Assembly (NCBI GenBank): GCA_037576215.1
Contig: JBANDB010000010.1
Span: 2,542,001-2,606,000, forward strand
DNA: 64,000 bases
Reading direction: 5' to 3'
DNA from: Armillaria gallica
Lineage: Eukaryota; Basidiomycota; Agaricomycetes; Agaricales; Physalacriaceae
Below the pieces are notes generated by a model. That model did no database searches. It saw nothing but the letters and a program-made list of their open reading frames with translations, and was not told the origin of the DNA. The translations under genes were made by a program, and so were the position numbers. Below are positions 23,099 through 34,950 of this stretch, piece after piece. Within the stretch, counting starts at the first letter, position 1. The number at the start of each line of letters is the position of its first letter.

Positions 23099-23348
23099 TC
23101 GAAAGACTCATATTCTCCTCATGGACTCCCCAGATGAGAACTTCGTTCCCCAGCGGAAGTAGTCCTCTTGGATCTCGATGTATTGAGCGGTATCTGTAAT
23201 GGTCTTCGGACTGATGACATGGAGTCGTTACCTGGTAGTCGAGGGGTTCAAATTTCATCCGGAGAGCGCCGGTCGACGCCCAGAACCGAGTGCATGGAAG
23301 TGGAAGGGAAGACAAGAACATTTGAAATTTAGGACCCAGGAGCGCGAC

Positions 23349-24276
23349 TGGGATCACATGACTGTCCTGTCACGATTCAGGTCTCTTTTCGAACGACATC
23401 CTACAACATCTATCTACCATTAGTTAGGCCATACTAGCTGACATTCGTACATTCGCATCTGTGTGCCTGCCCCAAATACCATCTTCGTGCATATGGACCG
23501 AGCGATCCGCATATGGTTCGGTTATCGTGGTTACACGAGACAAAACTAATACTCGTTTTTTTGACCATGGAAGTTCTACTGATGACCAGGTTCGGATGGC
23601 TAGAACTCTCAGTCGCCGCTGTTGAATTGCTAATAGTTCTTTGAACCCCTTTTTTCAGCTTACAAGGACACTCGTATCACGGCTTGAACTCGCTCTATTA
23701 TAGCCAATCTTTCCGAATCGACCTAGCTCTTTTTTCCTATACTTATCGTGACACCGGAAACTACTATGCGTGTATGCACATGTCCTTCTTGTGAGCGAAG
23801 CTCGTTTAGGAAGAGAATACAGGTGTGGACCCTTAGCAGACACGATAGACTAGCGGCTATCTGGTTTTAATCACCTTCACTCCAGGGTATCGAGAAGCCT
23901 TGTTGCCATGTGAACCATCGGCGACTGTTTCTAGTAATGGCGGCTCAGTTGATGTTCCCAGAAGTTCATGCGTCCAACCAATGCAGTGCCCTCCGCCCGT
24001 CCACATGGTGCTTTTGATAAGTTGTGATCGGTCACAGATAGAAGCTGTGCGATAATTAAACGGGCATCCTGTCATACTGATCACCCGGGGACTTATCCAC
24101 CGACACTGCGTTCTTCTGTGCGACCTCCAGTGAGGTGACATCGTTAACTTACGACATACTGAGCGCCTTCCCTCATCTTTTCCTCTTCTCTAGTTCGCAA
24201 AGTCTATCAAATTCTTCAGAGATCAGGTATATGAAACAACGGGCGAGCCATCCATACTCCAATACTTCCATTTACG
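23349..24276 (+). repeat. Duplicated upstream region of type I 7TM genes, copy 2
   Basis: Matches 3548-4477 and 39022-39945 almost throughout. The TATA-like box reads GGTATATGAA near 24226-24235. Confidence 0.75.
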
Positions 24277-24656
24277 ATGCAGGCTTCACCGCTTGACCTT
24301 TCCCCTGATGATAGGAGTGACATTATCTACTGGCCTGACATGACTCTAAACCGTATGATTCTTCAAGCCTTGTTGCACGGCAAGCCCATCACCTGTTCCT
24401 TGTGCGACTCTGCTAAATATTCACTGTAAAGGCCTATACACCGGCATTGTAACAGTGACTTTATGGGTGATATCTATGTCGACTTCCATTCCTGATGGCA
24501 TCAGGAGATCCGTTAAACCCTCAATGCAGATTCTTCTCCCAGGCGGGTTACGCAGTATATTCCTGTGTACGATCATCATCACGCTTTATTTTCTCTCAAC
24601 CATAGCGTTCGGAAGCAGCTGGGCGTTTGGGCGCTGAGGGTTCATTGAACATGGCG
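24277..24656 (+). pseudogene. TM5: truncated type I 7TM gene (5' part only)
   Basis: Same structure and same truncation point as TM2. Exon 1 runs from MQASPLDLSPDDRS to LLHG. Exon 2 has the TGIVTVTLW helix. Exon 3 breaks off after the FIEHGD equivalent and joins the remnant of the convergent intergenic region (CAGATTCCTAACGAGGGATC). A TGA replaces a codon just before the break (GGGCGCTGAGGG). Confidence 0.85.
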
Positions 24657-24876
24657 ACACTGGCACAGATTCCTAACGAGGGATCAGTTTCCCTACCTGT
24701 GCGATTTCAAGCAATTCTTACAAGAGAAAGCAGGCTGGCCTCGCCGAACTCCCAAAATAAGGATAATCAAGTTCATATCTAATTCTTATTCTAACAGGTA
24801 CTACATATCGTTCCAGGTCTACATTTGATAGGTAATTGTGTTAAGAGTGAAACATCTCAACAGGAACGATTTGAAG

Positions 24877-26119
24877 TCATACACTTTCAGTTGTGCGTGT
24901 TCCGTGAGATTCTGAGAAGCTCTCGTCACTGGGGTTGGAGGAGCTAGAATTCTCCCCAATTGGCCTAAAGTTAATATCCCAGATGTTTCCGGATGTGTTA
25001 GATTCCTCATCACTAGAGATAGACGTCGACCCAGCTGCCACACGCAGAGCCAGGAGTGTCGGAGCGATGGCCTGTCATAGGATGAGGCCACAATCAGCCA
25101 CCGAACAAAATTTGATGCAGAGAGGTCTTCACCCTAACAAATGCCGCACCAGTGTCTGCATAAGAGGCAGCCAGCATATTCCTCCCCGCAAGTGCCAGAT
25201 ACACGATCAGGGCCAGTGTATAAATCATGGCAGACTCAATCAGAGCAGAAATGATGCGTCGGAAGAGTAATAACCTGCGCGCGAAGCGGACAATGCGATA
25301 CACAATTAAGAGTGTGCACATGAGTGTTGTGGTTAGGATCAAGACAATGTAGATGAGCGTCCAGTCAATTTCTGTTGCGAATACTGTATCCATTCTAACG
25401 TCGCTCAAAATATGAATGTCACTAAACGTTTGCATGGCCTTCATGACTGGGACACTTAGTTCAGGTATATCCGAAGGCAAGAACATGTACTCACCAGTCG
25501 CAGCCACGAGACACATGATTGGTATGAGAACCACTCGCCATTGGCAATCCCAGAGCACCCAGCAACGCCATATCTACAACAAATTAGCTATTCTTGATTA
25601 ACCAGACTAAATGAGTTAACACACAATAGTGATATCGACAAGAATTGTGCTTATGCCACCAGTGATGTTGGCGATGAAATATTTCGCTCTCGACCACAGG
25701 TTGTCGTCCGCCAATGCTGCGAACACACTGTAATAATTATAGCCGTACTCAATGAACGCGTGACGCTGAAATTCCCATTCAATCGCAAATGCTATTGTCG
25801 AGAGAATATAAACCATGATGATGATGGTACGTAGGAATGTACCACGTAACCGTGTCGTAGAAGTGACTGTATTGAGAATTTAACTAATCTCCCGGTCCGA
25901 GGAGGATAGGAAATCAACATACACATATTCCATAAAGTGACTGCTACGATGCCAGTGTATAGACCTGGAAAGTGAAAATTCAAAATGTATATGTTGCAAA
26001 CAGAACATGACCTCACCGTGGAACAAAGATTCCAGAATCATACGGTTCAGGCTCACGCCAAGAAATTCAAAAATGAATCTCCTATCATCTTCAGAAAGAT
26101 CAGGAGGTGGAACCTGCAT
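24877..26119 (-). CDS. TM6: type II seven-helix membrane protein
   Basis: Duplicate of TM3, read from ATG at 26119 (MQVPPPDLSEDDRRFIF). The exon plan is identical. Segments seen are LLHG-type exon 1 end (ESLFHG), GIVAVTLWNM, RLRGTFLRTIII, NITGGISTILVDIT, WRVVLIPIMCLVAATG, TEIDWTLIYIVLILTTT, LIVYRIVRFARR, and IESAMIYTLALIVYL. The tail is APTLLALRVAAG followed by EESNTSGN, SNPSDESFSESHGT and TESV. No break is seen. The intron-2 acceptor must be the CAG before TCACTTCTACG, because the downstream TTACGCAG of other copies is TTACGTGG here. It is convergent with the TM5 fragment. Confidence 0.82.
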
Positions 26120-26613
26120 AGTAGGTGTAGATGGATGGTGGTATATGAAGCAAGGAGGAATATTTGTTGCTTTATATACTCAGCTTCGGCAGAAGCAAGG
26201 ACAGTTCAAAGAACAGAACAGAACAGAACATTCATTGCCATCAAGACCATCACAGTGTGTATGAACACGAAGAAAAAAGAATTGCCTGAGTCCCTACCGG
26301 AACGGAGTTGATATTGAACACTCCATAGTTCGCGATCTACTACGGTACTTCTTATTAACTCCTCAGGAGATCATGATTAAAAATAAGCCATACCTTGGCA
26401 ACGAATATCAGAACCCGCAGCATTCACCGAAGTTGAACGGTATTTGGCTTTGGCTTGCGGCTTCGAAGATGCTTCGATGGGTGATTTAGGCTCGATGGGA
26501 AGGAATGCCGTACTGGGGTCGTTATATCGCTGAGGCAATACAGGAGTATGATTCACCATGATATTCAACAAAGCAAAGAGACATCGGAACCATATCCACA
26601 CATCCATTGATGC

Positions 26614-27898
26614 TCACAATGGATGTCGCTTCGGGATGATGTCCTCCGTCATCCACTCACTCGTCTGCTTAGGCGAAGGATCACACCTACTTGAGCGTAC
26701 AGATACACCTCATCTCTCACCATAGCCAATCTGTACACAAAAGAAGGCCTATCAGCAATTCATTCACGAAAGACAAAGAAGAAGCGTACCCACCACGTTG
26801 TCATACCTACTGCAAAGTGACTCGCATAGTCTCTTCATACAATGCGTGTTCAACAATACTCCCCCCCATCGAATACCCACTCCAAGATATACCAGTCCGG
26901 CTAGAAGGTAAGAACGTTGACGAGCCCGACGTAGTCTTCCAGAGGCTTGTCTTCGTAATTCTCTGAGAGGACATGTTGCACCTTATATAACGACGGCGCA
27001 TGAGTATTTGCAGGGAGACAGGGAAGGGATACTCACAGCGTTTCTACACCTGCAAAGCTCAGATGTTGGAACCCGCGTCGCCCATCTATGCACACATTTC
27101 TTCTTAGGCAACTTGTAACATTTGAACTGAGAACCTTGAGGTTCTTGCCAGCAGTCTCGGGATTTCTGCTGATAAAGGCTACGAGAGCGTTGATAGCTGC
27201 ATATACTGTATAATTTCGACCAAGTGTTCATGGCATGTTACGCGTTACACCTAGTGTTCAGTTCGCAAAGTGTTCATACAGGGTCCACCTGCTAAATATA
27301 GGCTAATACCGGCCGCGCAGCGGCAAAAAATTCCCATATTCGCTGTGCACTGGCAAGTCGGAGACCCCGTTACCCGTTACACCTTTACAAAAGTGTTCAG
27401 TTCAAGGGCCACCGTTACGCGTTACTGAACACTTGGTCGAAATTATACAGTACATGGTCTTCGGCTTGGAGACAAGTTGTACTCAGCATACGTATGGAGG
27501 CGTTTGCGGTACATCGCAGCTCGTCATTGTCGGTATGCTAGTCATACCCCAAGTTGAGGCATGGAAGCGACATGATCTCTGAGTGGAAGAGAGGTGTGAC
27601 ATACACCGGTTTGTTCTTCCCACAACGCCGGTTCACGCCATGCGATAAGGTGGTGTAGTCCTTGCAAGTAATCGATGGTGACCTTCGTCTGAATTTGAAG
27701 CGATTCATGATGTTCTCAAGCTAGGCAGTCATTATTTACTATATGTGTGTAATTGATAAGATCTCTCTGAATATTGGGCCAAACTGGAGTAGGATCATGT
27801 TAAATAATATACTGTGTGTGTGGGAAGCAACATACTTCAATTCGTAAGAATTCGATTTACAAGGCTACGCTTCGCGAGCATGTCAATACGAAGTACTG
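26614..27898 (-). pseudogene. FB4: F-box-type gene, 3' half only
   Basis: Duplicate of the 3' half of FB2. It has SQFKCYKLPKKKCVH (27100-27150), the DYVGLV exon (26900-27000), and a final exon ending at 26614-26616. The 5' half including the F-box is absent, cut at 27898. A 245-bp element has inserted at 27206-27450. It cannot encode a functional F-box protein. Confidence 0.7.
27206..27450. mobile_element. 245-bp MITE with perfect 25-bp terminal inverted repeats
   Basis: The first 25 bp (27206-27230, starting CTGTATAATTTCG) are an exact reverse complement of the last 25 bp (27426-27450). TA flanks both ends (27204-27205, 27451-27452), and the duplicated locus near 7400 carries the empty site (GCGTACAGTCTTCGG). 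The element has no coding capacity. The palindromic GTTACGCGTTAC occurs just inside both ends, with AGTGTTCA repeats between. A TA duplication suggests mobilisation by a Tc1/mariner-like transposase, which is not in the window. Confidence 0.88.
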
Positions 27899-27900
27899 TT

Positions 27901-27933
27901 CCGAGTCCTATATGTATATATAGGTAAACTCGG
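27901..27933. repeat. Hairpin sequence at the end of duplication copy 2
   Basis: CCGAGT pairs with ACTCGG, and inside them CCTATAT pairs with ATATAGG. It begins three bases after homology with copy 1 is lost. The following 27934-28849 holds no recognised gene, only short ORFs with no family resemblance. Confidence 0.5.
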
Positions 27934-28849
27934 TCCTTATACCCACCACGGATTGGCCCAAAGGCAAGTGTAAGTATGCTATGTAACTTCCTTCGTTTTC
28001 TGGGCTCCTGTACTGAACCTCGTTCTTCAGTTAATGCAGCTTCGTATCCTTGCAGCTGTTTCTCTGTGCGGAAAGATAATGTTGCAACCAGACGCCGGTA
28101 CCCTCAACGAGTCCTTCAGCCACAAAAGCCAGCTCAGAAATTTTGGGCCTCCAATTTTCTCAACAAGAAAGAATTGAGCCTGGAGATGGAGGGGTAGTCG
28201 GGACTGAAGGATACAGCAAGGTGAGTTGTCTTGTTGCTATATTGTGGCTGGCATGGAGAATGACGAGCCGGTGTTATGGCATCCTGCGAAGATTCTTGCT
28301 GGCGCTGGGTGTGTCGCTAGGCCGTGGCCCCTTTTCTCTCTTGCTAAATGTGTCGCCCAAGCTGTAGATTCAGATCCAGCTTTCGTAAATTGACATATTG
28401 TGATTTACAAATAAAAGAGCTTTGATAGGCACAGAAATTGTGTATAGGACTCGGATCTGCCACACGTATGTGGTGGCCCTCATACTCTAGTACATGCAGG
28501 GAAGCTAATCCCACGTCAAAAATTATGCCAGCGTCAACATGGGGACAGACCACGCCAGTCGATGTCCAATGCACTGAGAAGAGTCCTCATTTTTCGGCCA
28601 TCGATGACTTTGGCAAGGATTAATGATCTGATATTGGTTGGGACTCGGAATTCACGATGAAAGCACTCCTGAATCCTAACTGTGAGTACGCATCTAAATT
28701 AAGGGTTGTACATGAGCTGTAATGTATAATAAGAACAAGTAAGTAGCTAGCCGACACATCAGTTAATTAACAGGGTATCTTGATTCATGCAAAACCATGG
28801 ACCGAACCCCGAATCTAACTCGATTGGTAAACACTGCTGACGCGGAGAT

Positions 28850-30080
28850 CATGCAGTTTCCTTGCTCATTGAAGAGCCCGACATCGTTTGCTGACCATCA
28901 TCCGGGCTAACACTGTTATCATGAACCTCCTCCCTAAAACAGCCGACCAACGGAGGATGGCTTTCCCACATGGCAACCATCTGTTGGCGACGAGAGCTCG
29001 CATTAGCATGGGCTGAAACGCGTCCGACTAGGAGTGTTGGGGCGATGGCCTTGGGAGGCTTCAGATCCTTGACTATATGTAACTGTGATACAACTTACCT
29101 TGACATAAGCAGCGATTGTATCCGCGTAGCTGCCGGATTCTGAATTTTGCGACACCAGTGCGAGATAGACAATCAGGGAAATAGAATACAATGCCGACGA
29201 CTCGACCAGCATCTCGATGATTTTATAGGAAGCGCTCATCCCGGTAGCATGTCGAACGATGCGGTAAACAATCAAGAGTGTGCACATGACTGTTGTGGCT
29301 AGCATCAAGACGGCATAGATTAATGACCAGTTGACATTCACTGCGAACTGGGCGCTAATATCATTGGTAGAATTCTGGAAAGTACTGAAGATTTGCATGG
29401 CCTTCATGACTGAGATACTGAGGGACGCACATCTGTAGACAATGAAGAGATGCTTACCCGTTGCGGCGGCGGTACAAACCATTGGTATGAAAACCACTCG
29501 CCATTGGTGATCCCAGAGGGTCCAACAACGCCATATCTACCGAATGTCAACTTCCTCCCCACTGAGTCGACTAAATGAGATGACATACAATCGTTATATC
29601 AACTAGAAGTGTGCTTATACCACCAGTGATACCAGCGACAAGGTCGTTTGTGCTTAACCATGGGCCCAAGTCTAACACTATGAACACGCTGTATGGATTG
29701 TTGCTATACTCAATGAATGCGTGGTGCACAAATGCGCAGGCCATTGCAAAGGCTATCGTTCTAAGCACATAAAGAATGATGATGATTATACGCAGGAATG
29801 TACTGCGGGACTGCTTCGGAGAAGAGGCTATTTTGAGAGTTTAACGAATCACTTGATCTGGTCATGATTGGAAGTTGACATACATATAGTCCATAAAGTG
29901 ACCGATACGATGCCACTATACAGACCTGCAAGGCAAGTGTCTAGCAGGGATATCGCAGAAATAGAAAATAGACTTACCGTGCAATAAGGCTCCCAGAATT
30001 TTAGCGTTTAGATTCGTGTAAAGCTGGTCAAAATGAATGCTCCTCTCATCCAGGGAAAGGCCAGGCGGCGGAGCCTGCAT
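28850..30080 (-). CDS. TM7: type I seven-helix membrane protein on the minus strand
   Basis: Read from ATG at 30080 (MQAPPPGLSLDERSIHF) to the stop at 28850. All six exons are present: GALLHG then GLYSGIVSVTLW, SSPKQSRSTFLRIIII, GITGGISTLLVDIT, IWRCWTLWDHQWRVVF, VNVNWSLIYAVLMLATT, CTLLIVYRIVRHATG, IESSALYSISLIVY, then APTLLVGRVSAHANASSRRQ. The C-tail has SHPPLVGCF and ends SKETA, not KETV. The exon-5 donor is GTAAGT. No break is seen. It is the only type I gene facing left, so it was probably inverted or moved relative to the usual unit. A TATA-like TTATATGAA lies near 30122-30132. Confidence 0.84.
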
Positions 30081-31372
30081 CGTAGAGCGAAGTATATGAG
30101 CATAGACGGCTTGCAGGTCGCTTCATATAAGCGATCTCTGAGGAATTTGATAGATGTTCCAGACTAGAGAAGAAGAAAGGATCAGGAAAGTCACTCAGTA
30201 CGTCTCAAGTTTCAATGCTTTCACCTCGTTGGTAGGATGGATGGATTCACAGCATCTGAGGATAAGTGACACAAGCGATCATTTTGAGAAGATGTTCTTG
30301 TCGTTGCAATCATACACCGCTTTGAATGAGAACGGTCCTAACTAATATTGAGCGCATCGGTCTGTCAAAAAAGTAGGTCTTACCTCCGGATTATCGTATA
30401 CCAACTGAACTGCAGCAAGATGTCGACGTGAGCATACTTATTGAGATTTCAAGACCATCGAGTGAGCTGGCGCCACGAGCTAGCCGTTGCCAACATCCAG
30501 ATAGCATCAAGGAAATTTCTGTTTGATCGACATTTATCCCTCTGAGGGAGTCGTCAATATAGCTAGTCTCCTCAATACGTTATATCAGGACCACGCGACT
30601 TGGAGACTAGGGGGTTGCGCTTGTATTCTCTGTCTGGACGAGTCAAGTTTCAATGATTTATACGAGAAGGTGGAATGCTTACGTGCCTATCGGGTTGGAG
30701 TATTTATTACCGCCTACTGTTGGCGCTCGCCTGGAAGTGCGTCCGGTTTCCACAAAGAAGTGTTGCTTCATGTTTTCCGATATAACTATTGGATAACGAG
30801 CCGGGAGGATAACAAAAAGATTGGGCATAGCAAAGCGGGTTCAAGCTGTGATATGAGTAGCCCATCCTCGCATGCCGATAAAAGGTGTACATGAAACTGT
30901 TGAGCAATCAACCGAGAGATGGCCTACTATGAGGCAATTCTGAACTCCTTTACTTTAGGTGCTCAAGCAGAAGGAACTAAGCGCTTAAGCGTCCAGCCGG
31001 GAATTGTGAACTTGGCAATAACCACTACAGGGCTTTGAGCGTCTGCCGCAAAGTGAAAAACAAACCTTGCCTTTGGCATTCTGAAATGTAACCATCACAT
31101 GATTCCATTTAGATGGATATGCTTGGAGAAAGGGGAGGTAGGTATACAAGGACCAACGAAAATGTGCAGATGACGGCGAGTCGGACAGGACTGAGGATAG
31201 ATCTTCCGAAAGAGTTGGTGGACGGATGGAAGGGTCCCGGCCCGGATCGGGGCAATGTCAGGTCATGTGATCTAGTCGCGTTGTGAGGTTTCAAATTTCA
31301 AATGCTCATTCTTCTTTCTTCCTCTCATCACATTCTTGCTCTCAGCACCACACATCCACAAGCGCTCTAAGG
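30081..31372. other. Intergenic stretch with one unassigned ORF
   Basis: An open frame of 123 codons at 30523-30894 (+) starts MIDIYPSEGVVN and has several Cys residues. It resembles nothing I know and has no relative elsewhere in the window, so I do not call it a gene. The rest up to FB5 holds no supported feature except the TCATGTGA octamer at 31263-31270. Confidence 0.35.
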
Positions 31373-33868
31373 ATGAACAACGCCGCAAAAAGATGTAAAA
31401 TGGTCTCAGACGCAAAGGAAAACGTACCACCGACTGGATGTCAAGGGAAAAATGGTCGCCAGGTCAAGAAGCGACTAAAGGGGGCATTAGCAGCTTTTGT
31501 GAACATGCCACTGGAAATTATGCTATGTGTACATGGCTGTATGCGCATTTTTTCACGGCATTTTCGCTTACACATGGCATAGATCTTCGAAGTACTAGAT
31601 CCTCTTGACCTACTGCACCTCGCGCGTCTATCGAAGGCTTTCCGGCGCGTTCTGATGTCCAAGTCTTCGATTTCAGCCTGGAAGTCTGTGAGGAGAAGTA
31701 TTGGTGGACTCCCTGAGCCTTTGCACGGCCTATCCGAACCTGCTTGGGCCAACTTGGTTTTCGTCCCGATCTGCCATGTATGCCGGTTTCATTTGGATTA
31801 ATTTCATGCTCAAAAACTCGCGTAGTTTTGCTATAAGACGTCAGCGAAAACGCCGGAACTTCTTTTCAGGACGTGTATATGCATTGCATGTATGCCACTA
31901 CAGTTACTAGTCCCAATGACTTTATTCCTCAAAAGACAGCTTATGCTATCTTAGCACGCTCTCCATTGCTGGTCTTCAACGTGTTCCAGAACCTGTTCGG
32001 ATCAATGACGGCACGCTACCCGTAGCGACCCTCATTCTGATATGACCCTTGAGTGCGTTCTGCAGTCGTCGTTGCGTTGCACGGTGTGCTGATGCCTTTC
32101 TAGAGCGCGCTGGAAATCGTCGTCCTGAAGAATCCTGTCTGGTACGAGACTATGAGGAGATATGCTGGGCTTTGCTCGCCTGCAATACCGAACATGAGCG
32201 CAACACGCTCATACAATCAAGATCAAGTTTTATCGCGCAATTTGCGATCGGTGGGTCTTTCCCTATCAGGTGTTATGCTCCGGTACTTTTTGATCTTGTT
32301 GGTAGCGTGCATCTGAATGCTCTTCCTGGCTCTCGCGGATGCAGGTCGTAAAGGACATGGAGGCACAGAAGCTGAAACGAAATCGTCTCCAGGTGTGAGC
32401 TCCTTTCCCTGCTGTCAAGTATTATCCTTATTTTCCCACCAGTATCCAACAGAAACTCGCATGCCTGGGATACGGAGCAGAATTGGCTGCGATGCCTGGT
32501 GTTGACATCCTCGCAAAGCATAGCCTTGTGAATCAAACTCGACCTCTCACAGATCGAAGTATGTTATTTTCCCATGTGCTTGTTGCACGTTTTGACATGA
32601 AGTTATTTAGTTTGGACGAATATACAAGGAGAGCTCGTGAAGTACATGAAAGAGGTCAAGGTCGACCGCCTAGCTCGGGAACACCATGAGCTGCTTCAAT
32701 GCCGGAGGAAAGTCGCTATTGATTACCTTCGCGTATGCAAGGCTCTGGCTCCGAGCAACTCCTCCCTCCCCTGCTCAACTTCTTCGAACTTCCTTCAATC
32801 CGAAAGATCATCCACCTGCCGTCGAACGAAACCGTCACCAGGTCATTTCCATAGGATCACCGAGCTAATTCTCCTTCATATCGATGCCTGGGAGTGCTCC
32901 GTAACGCAGCAGGTTATAGACTTCACCATCGGGAAGGACTCTCCTTTGTCGCCAGAAGAGAAATCTTCCGAGGTCAAGCTCGCTCGGAATGTTTTCATTT
33001 GCAAGAGTTGCACCATCTTCTCGCGTAGCTTGAACCCGCGTTGTCGGAAGAATAAGCCGGCTTATATCACACCGCTCTTCTTCCCTGATATCCTGGGCAC
33101 CGCTGCCTCAGCTTGGGGTTCGATTCTCGTGCTAAGGACGATGAAATCCGTCGTACCGCTACCGCATCTGTACGTGTGCTTTGGAATACAACCCGTCTGG
33201 AAATCAACGACCGTGCGCGCGAGGTTATAAACTCTCTCATGGCATTTGTAGGTGCAGATCCCAAGACGACCACCGCGGAAGATCTGGATGATGAAATGGA
33301 GGATTATCAGTTCAAGTGCTACAGATGCCCTAACAAAAAATATGTGCATAACGGGGCGGCACCAGTTTCTACGTTTGAACTTTACAGGTGGAGAGATTTT
33401 GTAAGTTTCCGTTACCGTTGTTGCTCCGTGCATATATTGATGTGTCGCCATTGCACAAGGTAAAATATATCCTCATAGAACATTACGAAGACACAACGCC
33501 GCTTGAAGACTATGTTAAGCTCGTTCATGTTGATGCCTTCTGGGCCGACGACTGGTTCATCTTGGAAAAGGTGCTCGATGGTGGCGTCTTCTTGAGTCCA
33601 CATTGCACGGACCTACCATGCGAGTCGTATTATCGGGGATACGACAGTATGGTCGAGCACCTGCGTGATGAGTACGTTCGTTCCCTAGTCTTTGTGAATA
33701 GATGTTGATTGAAATTCGTTTAGCCATGGGTTGACTACAGTGACAGACGATGTGGATATTTACGCTCGCGGGCATAATCTTTTGCCTGAGCAGAGGAGCG
33801 CACGGACGACGGAGGGGATCGGCATTGTCCCGGAAGGGCATCCGTTGCGTGCGACAACGGAGGAGTAG
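31373..33868 (+). pseudogene. FB5: best-preserved F-box-type gene, several frameshifts
   Basis: ATG at 31373 opens MNNAAKRCKMVSDAKENVPP. Exon 1 (31373-31528) ends NMPLEIMLC. After an intron, exon 2 gives the F-box IFEVLDPLDLLHLARLS followed by KAFRRVLMSKSSISAWK and SEPAWANLVF. Next come VYMHCMYATTV, a middle exon, and IYMKEVKVDRLAREHHEL. Then LARNVFICKSC, PLFFPDILG, LGFDSRAKDDE, FKCYRCPNKKYVH with FELYRWRDF, HYEDTTPLEDYVKLV with DDWFILEKVLDGG, and the last exon ending TTEE at 33868. Frames shift near 32750-32860 and 33110, so it is probably not functional. F-box proteins bind SKP1; the target-binding part here (two CxxC motifs and the DYVKLV region) is of unknown role. It is the only plus-strand copy. 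Confidence 0.72.
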
Positions 33869-34218
33869 TAACCTTGCTCTTCCCTTCGGGCGGTCGAGCT
33901 GCCGTTTGTATTGACGTACGTCTTTTACAATACTATAGAGGTTCCTCCGCGGCATTCTTTTGAACTACATACCCCTTGCTAAATCTGCAAGGAGTAACCT
34001 GGCACATTCAGGCGAACACTGTGCCAAGCTTCTGCCATCGCTTTCATCGTCTTGGAGACAACCCAATGACAACCCTTATCCTCCACGCGCTTACAGTATA
34101 CAACTACGCGTCCTACGATACCGTCACGTCAAAGACTGTCGAAATTTACAGGACTGAAGTACTGAGAAGTTATATAGCGCTGGGACGGCCGTAGCCTGTA
34201 TTCGAATCTATACATATG

Positions 34219-34950
34219 CTACTGAAATTTCACGAGTTTCCTTCCGGGATTCCGCTCAATTGGCGTGTTATCCCTGAGCCACTTGATAGACTCATCGGAC
34301 CACTGATAATTGTAGACGCCTTCGTAACCCGTAATTCCCGAAACGCAGTCGGCGCACTGGTAGACCGCCTTTAGTAAGTCATCAAAGCAGCGGAGACCAC
34401 ATACCCTATCCCTGACGGCCCAGCGAGCAACTATCAACTCCTTTTCCCCATGCTCTTCTTTAACCGCGTCGAGAGTGTCTTTGATTTGTTGCTCATAGTC
34501 CGATGTCCAACCCCATGATAGGCTACCGGAAAACATGTCGTAGTGGAAGTGGACGTATTGCCTCTCTAGGTACATGAAATCATCCAATCTTCCCTTTGCG
34601 ACAGGGGACGCGTCCAACAATTCCTTGAGCACCTTCATCGACTCCGACATGGGCTCTAAGTACACCTTGATGTCCCTCTCCTCCGGACGATCAAGGTACT
34701 TCTGATGAAACCCTTCATCGACGAGATCCCGCATTCTCTTCATCGCGATCCTCTTATTCTGTGATGACAACGTGGCGCTGTATATGCCGTGTCGTCATCC
34801 TCGGCTATGGGGATGCAAGCGTCCCACAGCCAAAAAGGGATTGCCTTCTTGAGTCGCTGCTCCATGTGGAGAAGGGATTCGGTTCGTGGTGGTTTGGCTT
34901 TCAACCCCAGTGAAAATTCCGTCGAGCCGGTTTGAGCCAAATCAAGCCGC
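34219..34950 (-). pseudogene. Orphan ORF, probable gene remnant
   Basis: An ATG at 34743 gives 174 codons (MKRMRDLVDEGFHQKYLD... to GRKLVKFQ) with compositional features of real protein: charged, with CFDDLLKAVYQCADC and a WTSDYEQQIKDTL segment. Upstream, a second frame (KKAIPFWLWDACIP, about 34860-34800) reads into it if one base is added near 34775. I therefore take it as the 3' part of a disrupted gene. The 5' part is cut off before the GGTC repeat at 35025. I do not recognise the family. It has no other copy in the window. Confidence 0.45.

Larger units (their letters stand above)
19812..27898. repeat. Segmental duplication, copy 2
   Basis: Collinear with window positions 1 to about 7830. 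It differs from copy 1 by scattered substitutions, small indels and one clean 245-bp insertion (27206-27450). At 27898 the homology stops inside the F-box gene, exactly where a hairpin-forming sequence begins at 27901. Confidence 0.9.

Noticed and set aside
26210..26230. AGAAC tandem repeat upstream of TM6
   Set aside because: Four units of a simple repeat, absent from the TM3 copy; probably replication slippage without function.
33067..33451. Minus-strand ORFs opposite FB5
   Set aside because: The plus strand carries the family motifs (CYRCPNKKYVH, DTTPLEDYVKLV); the minus-strand frames do not recur opposite other copies.
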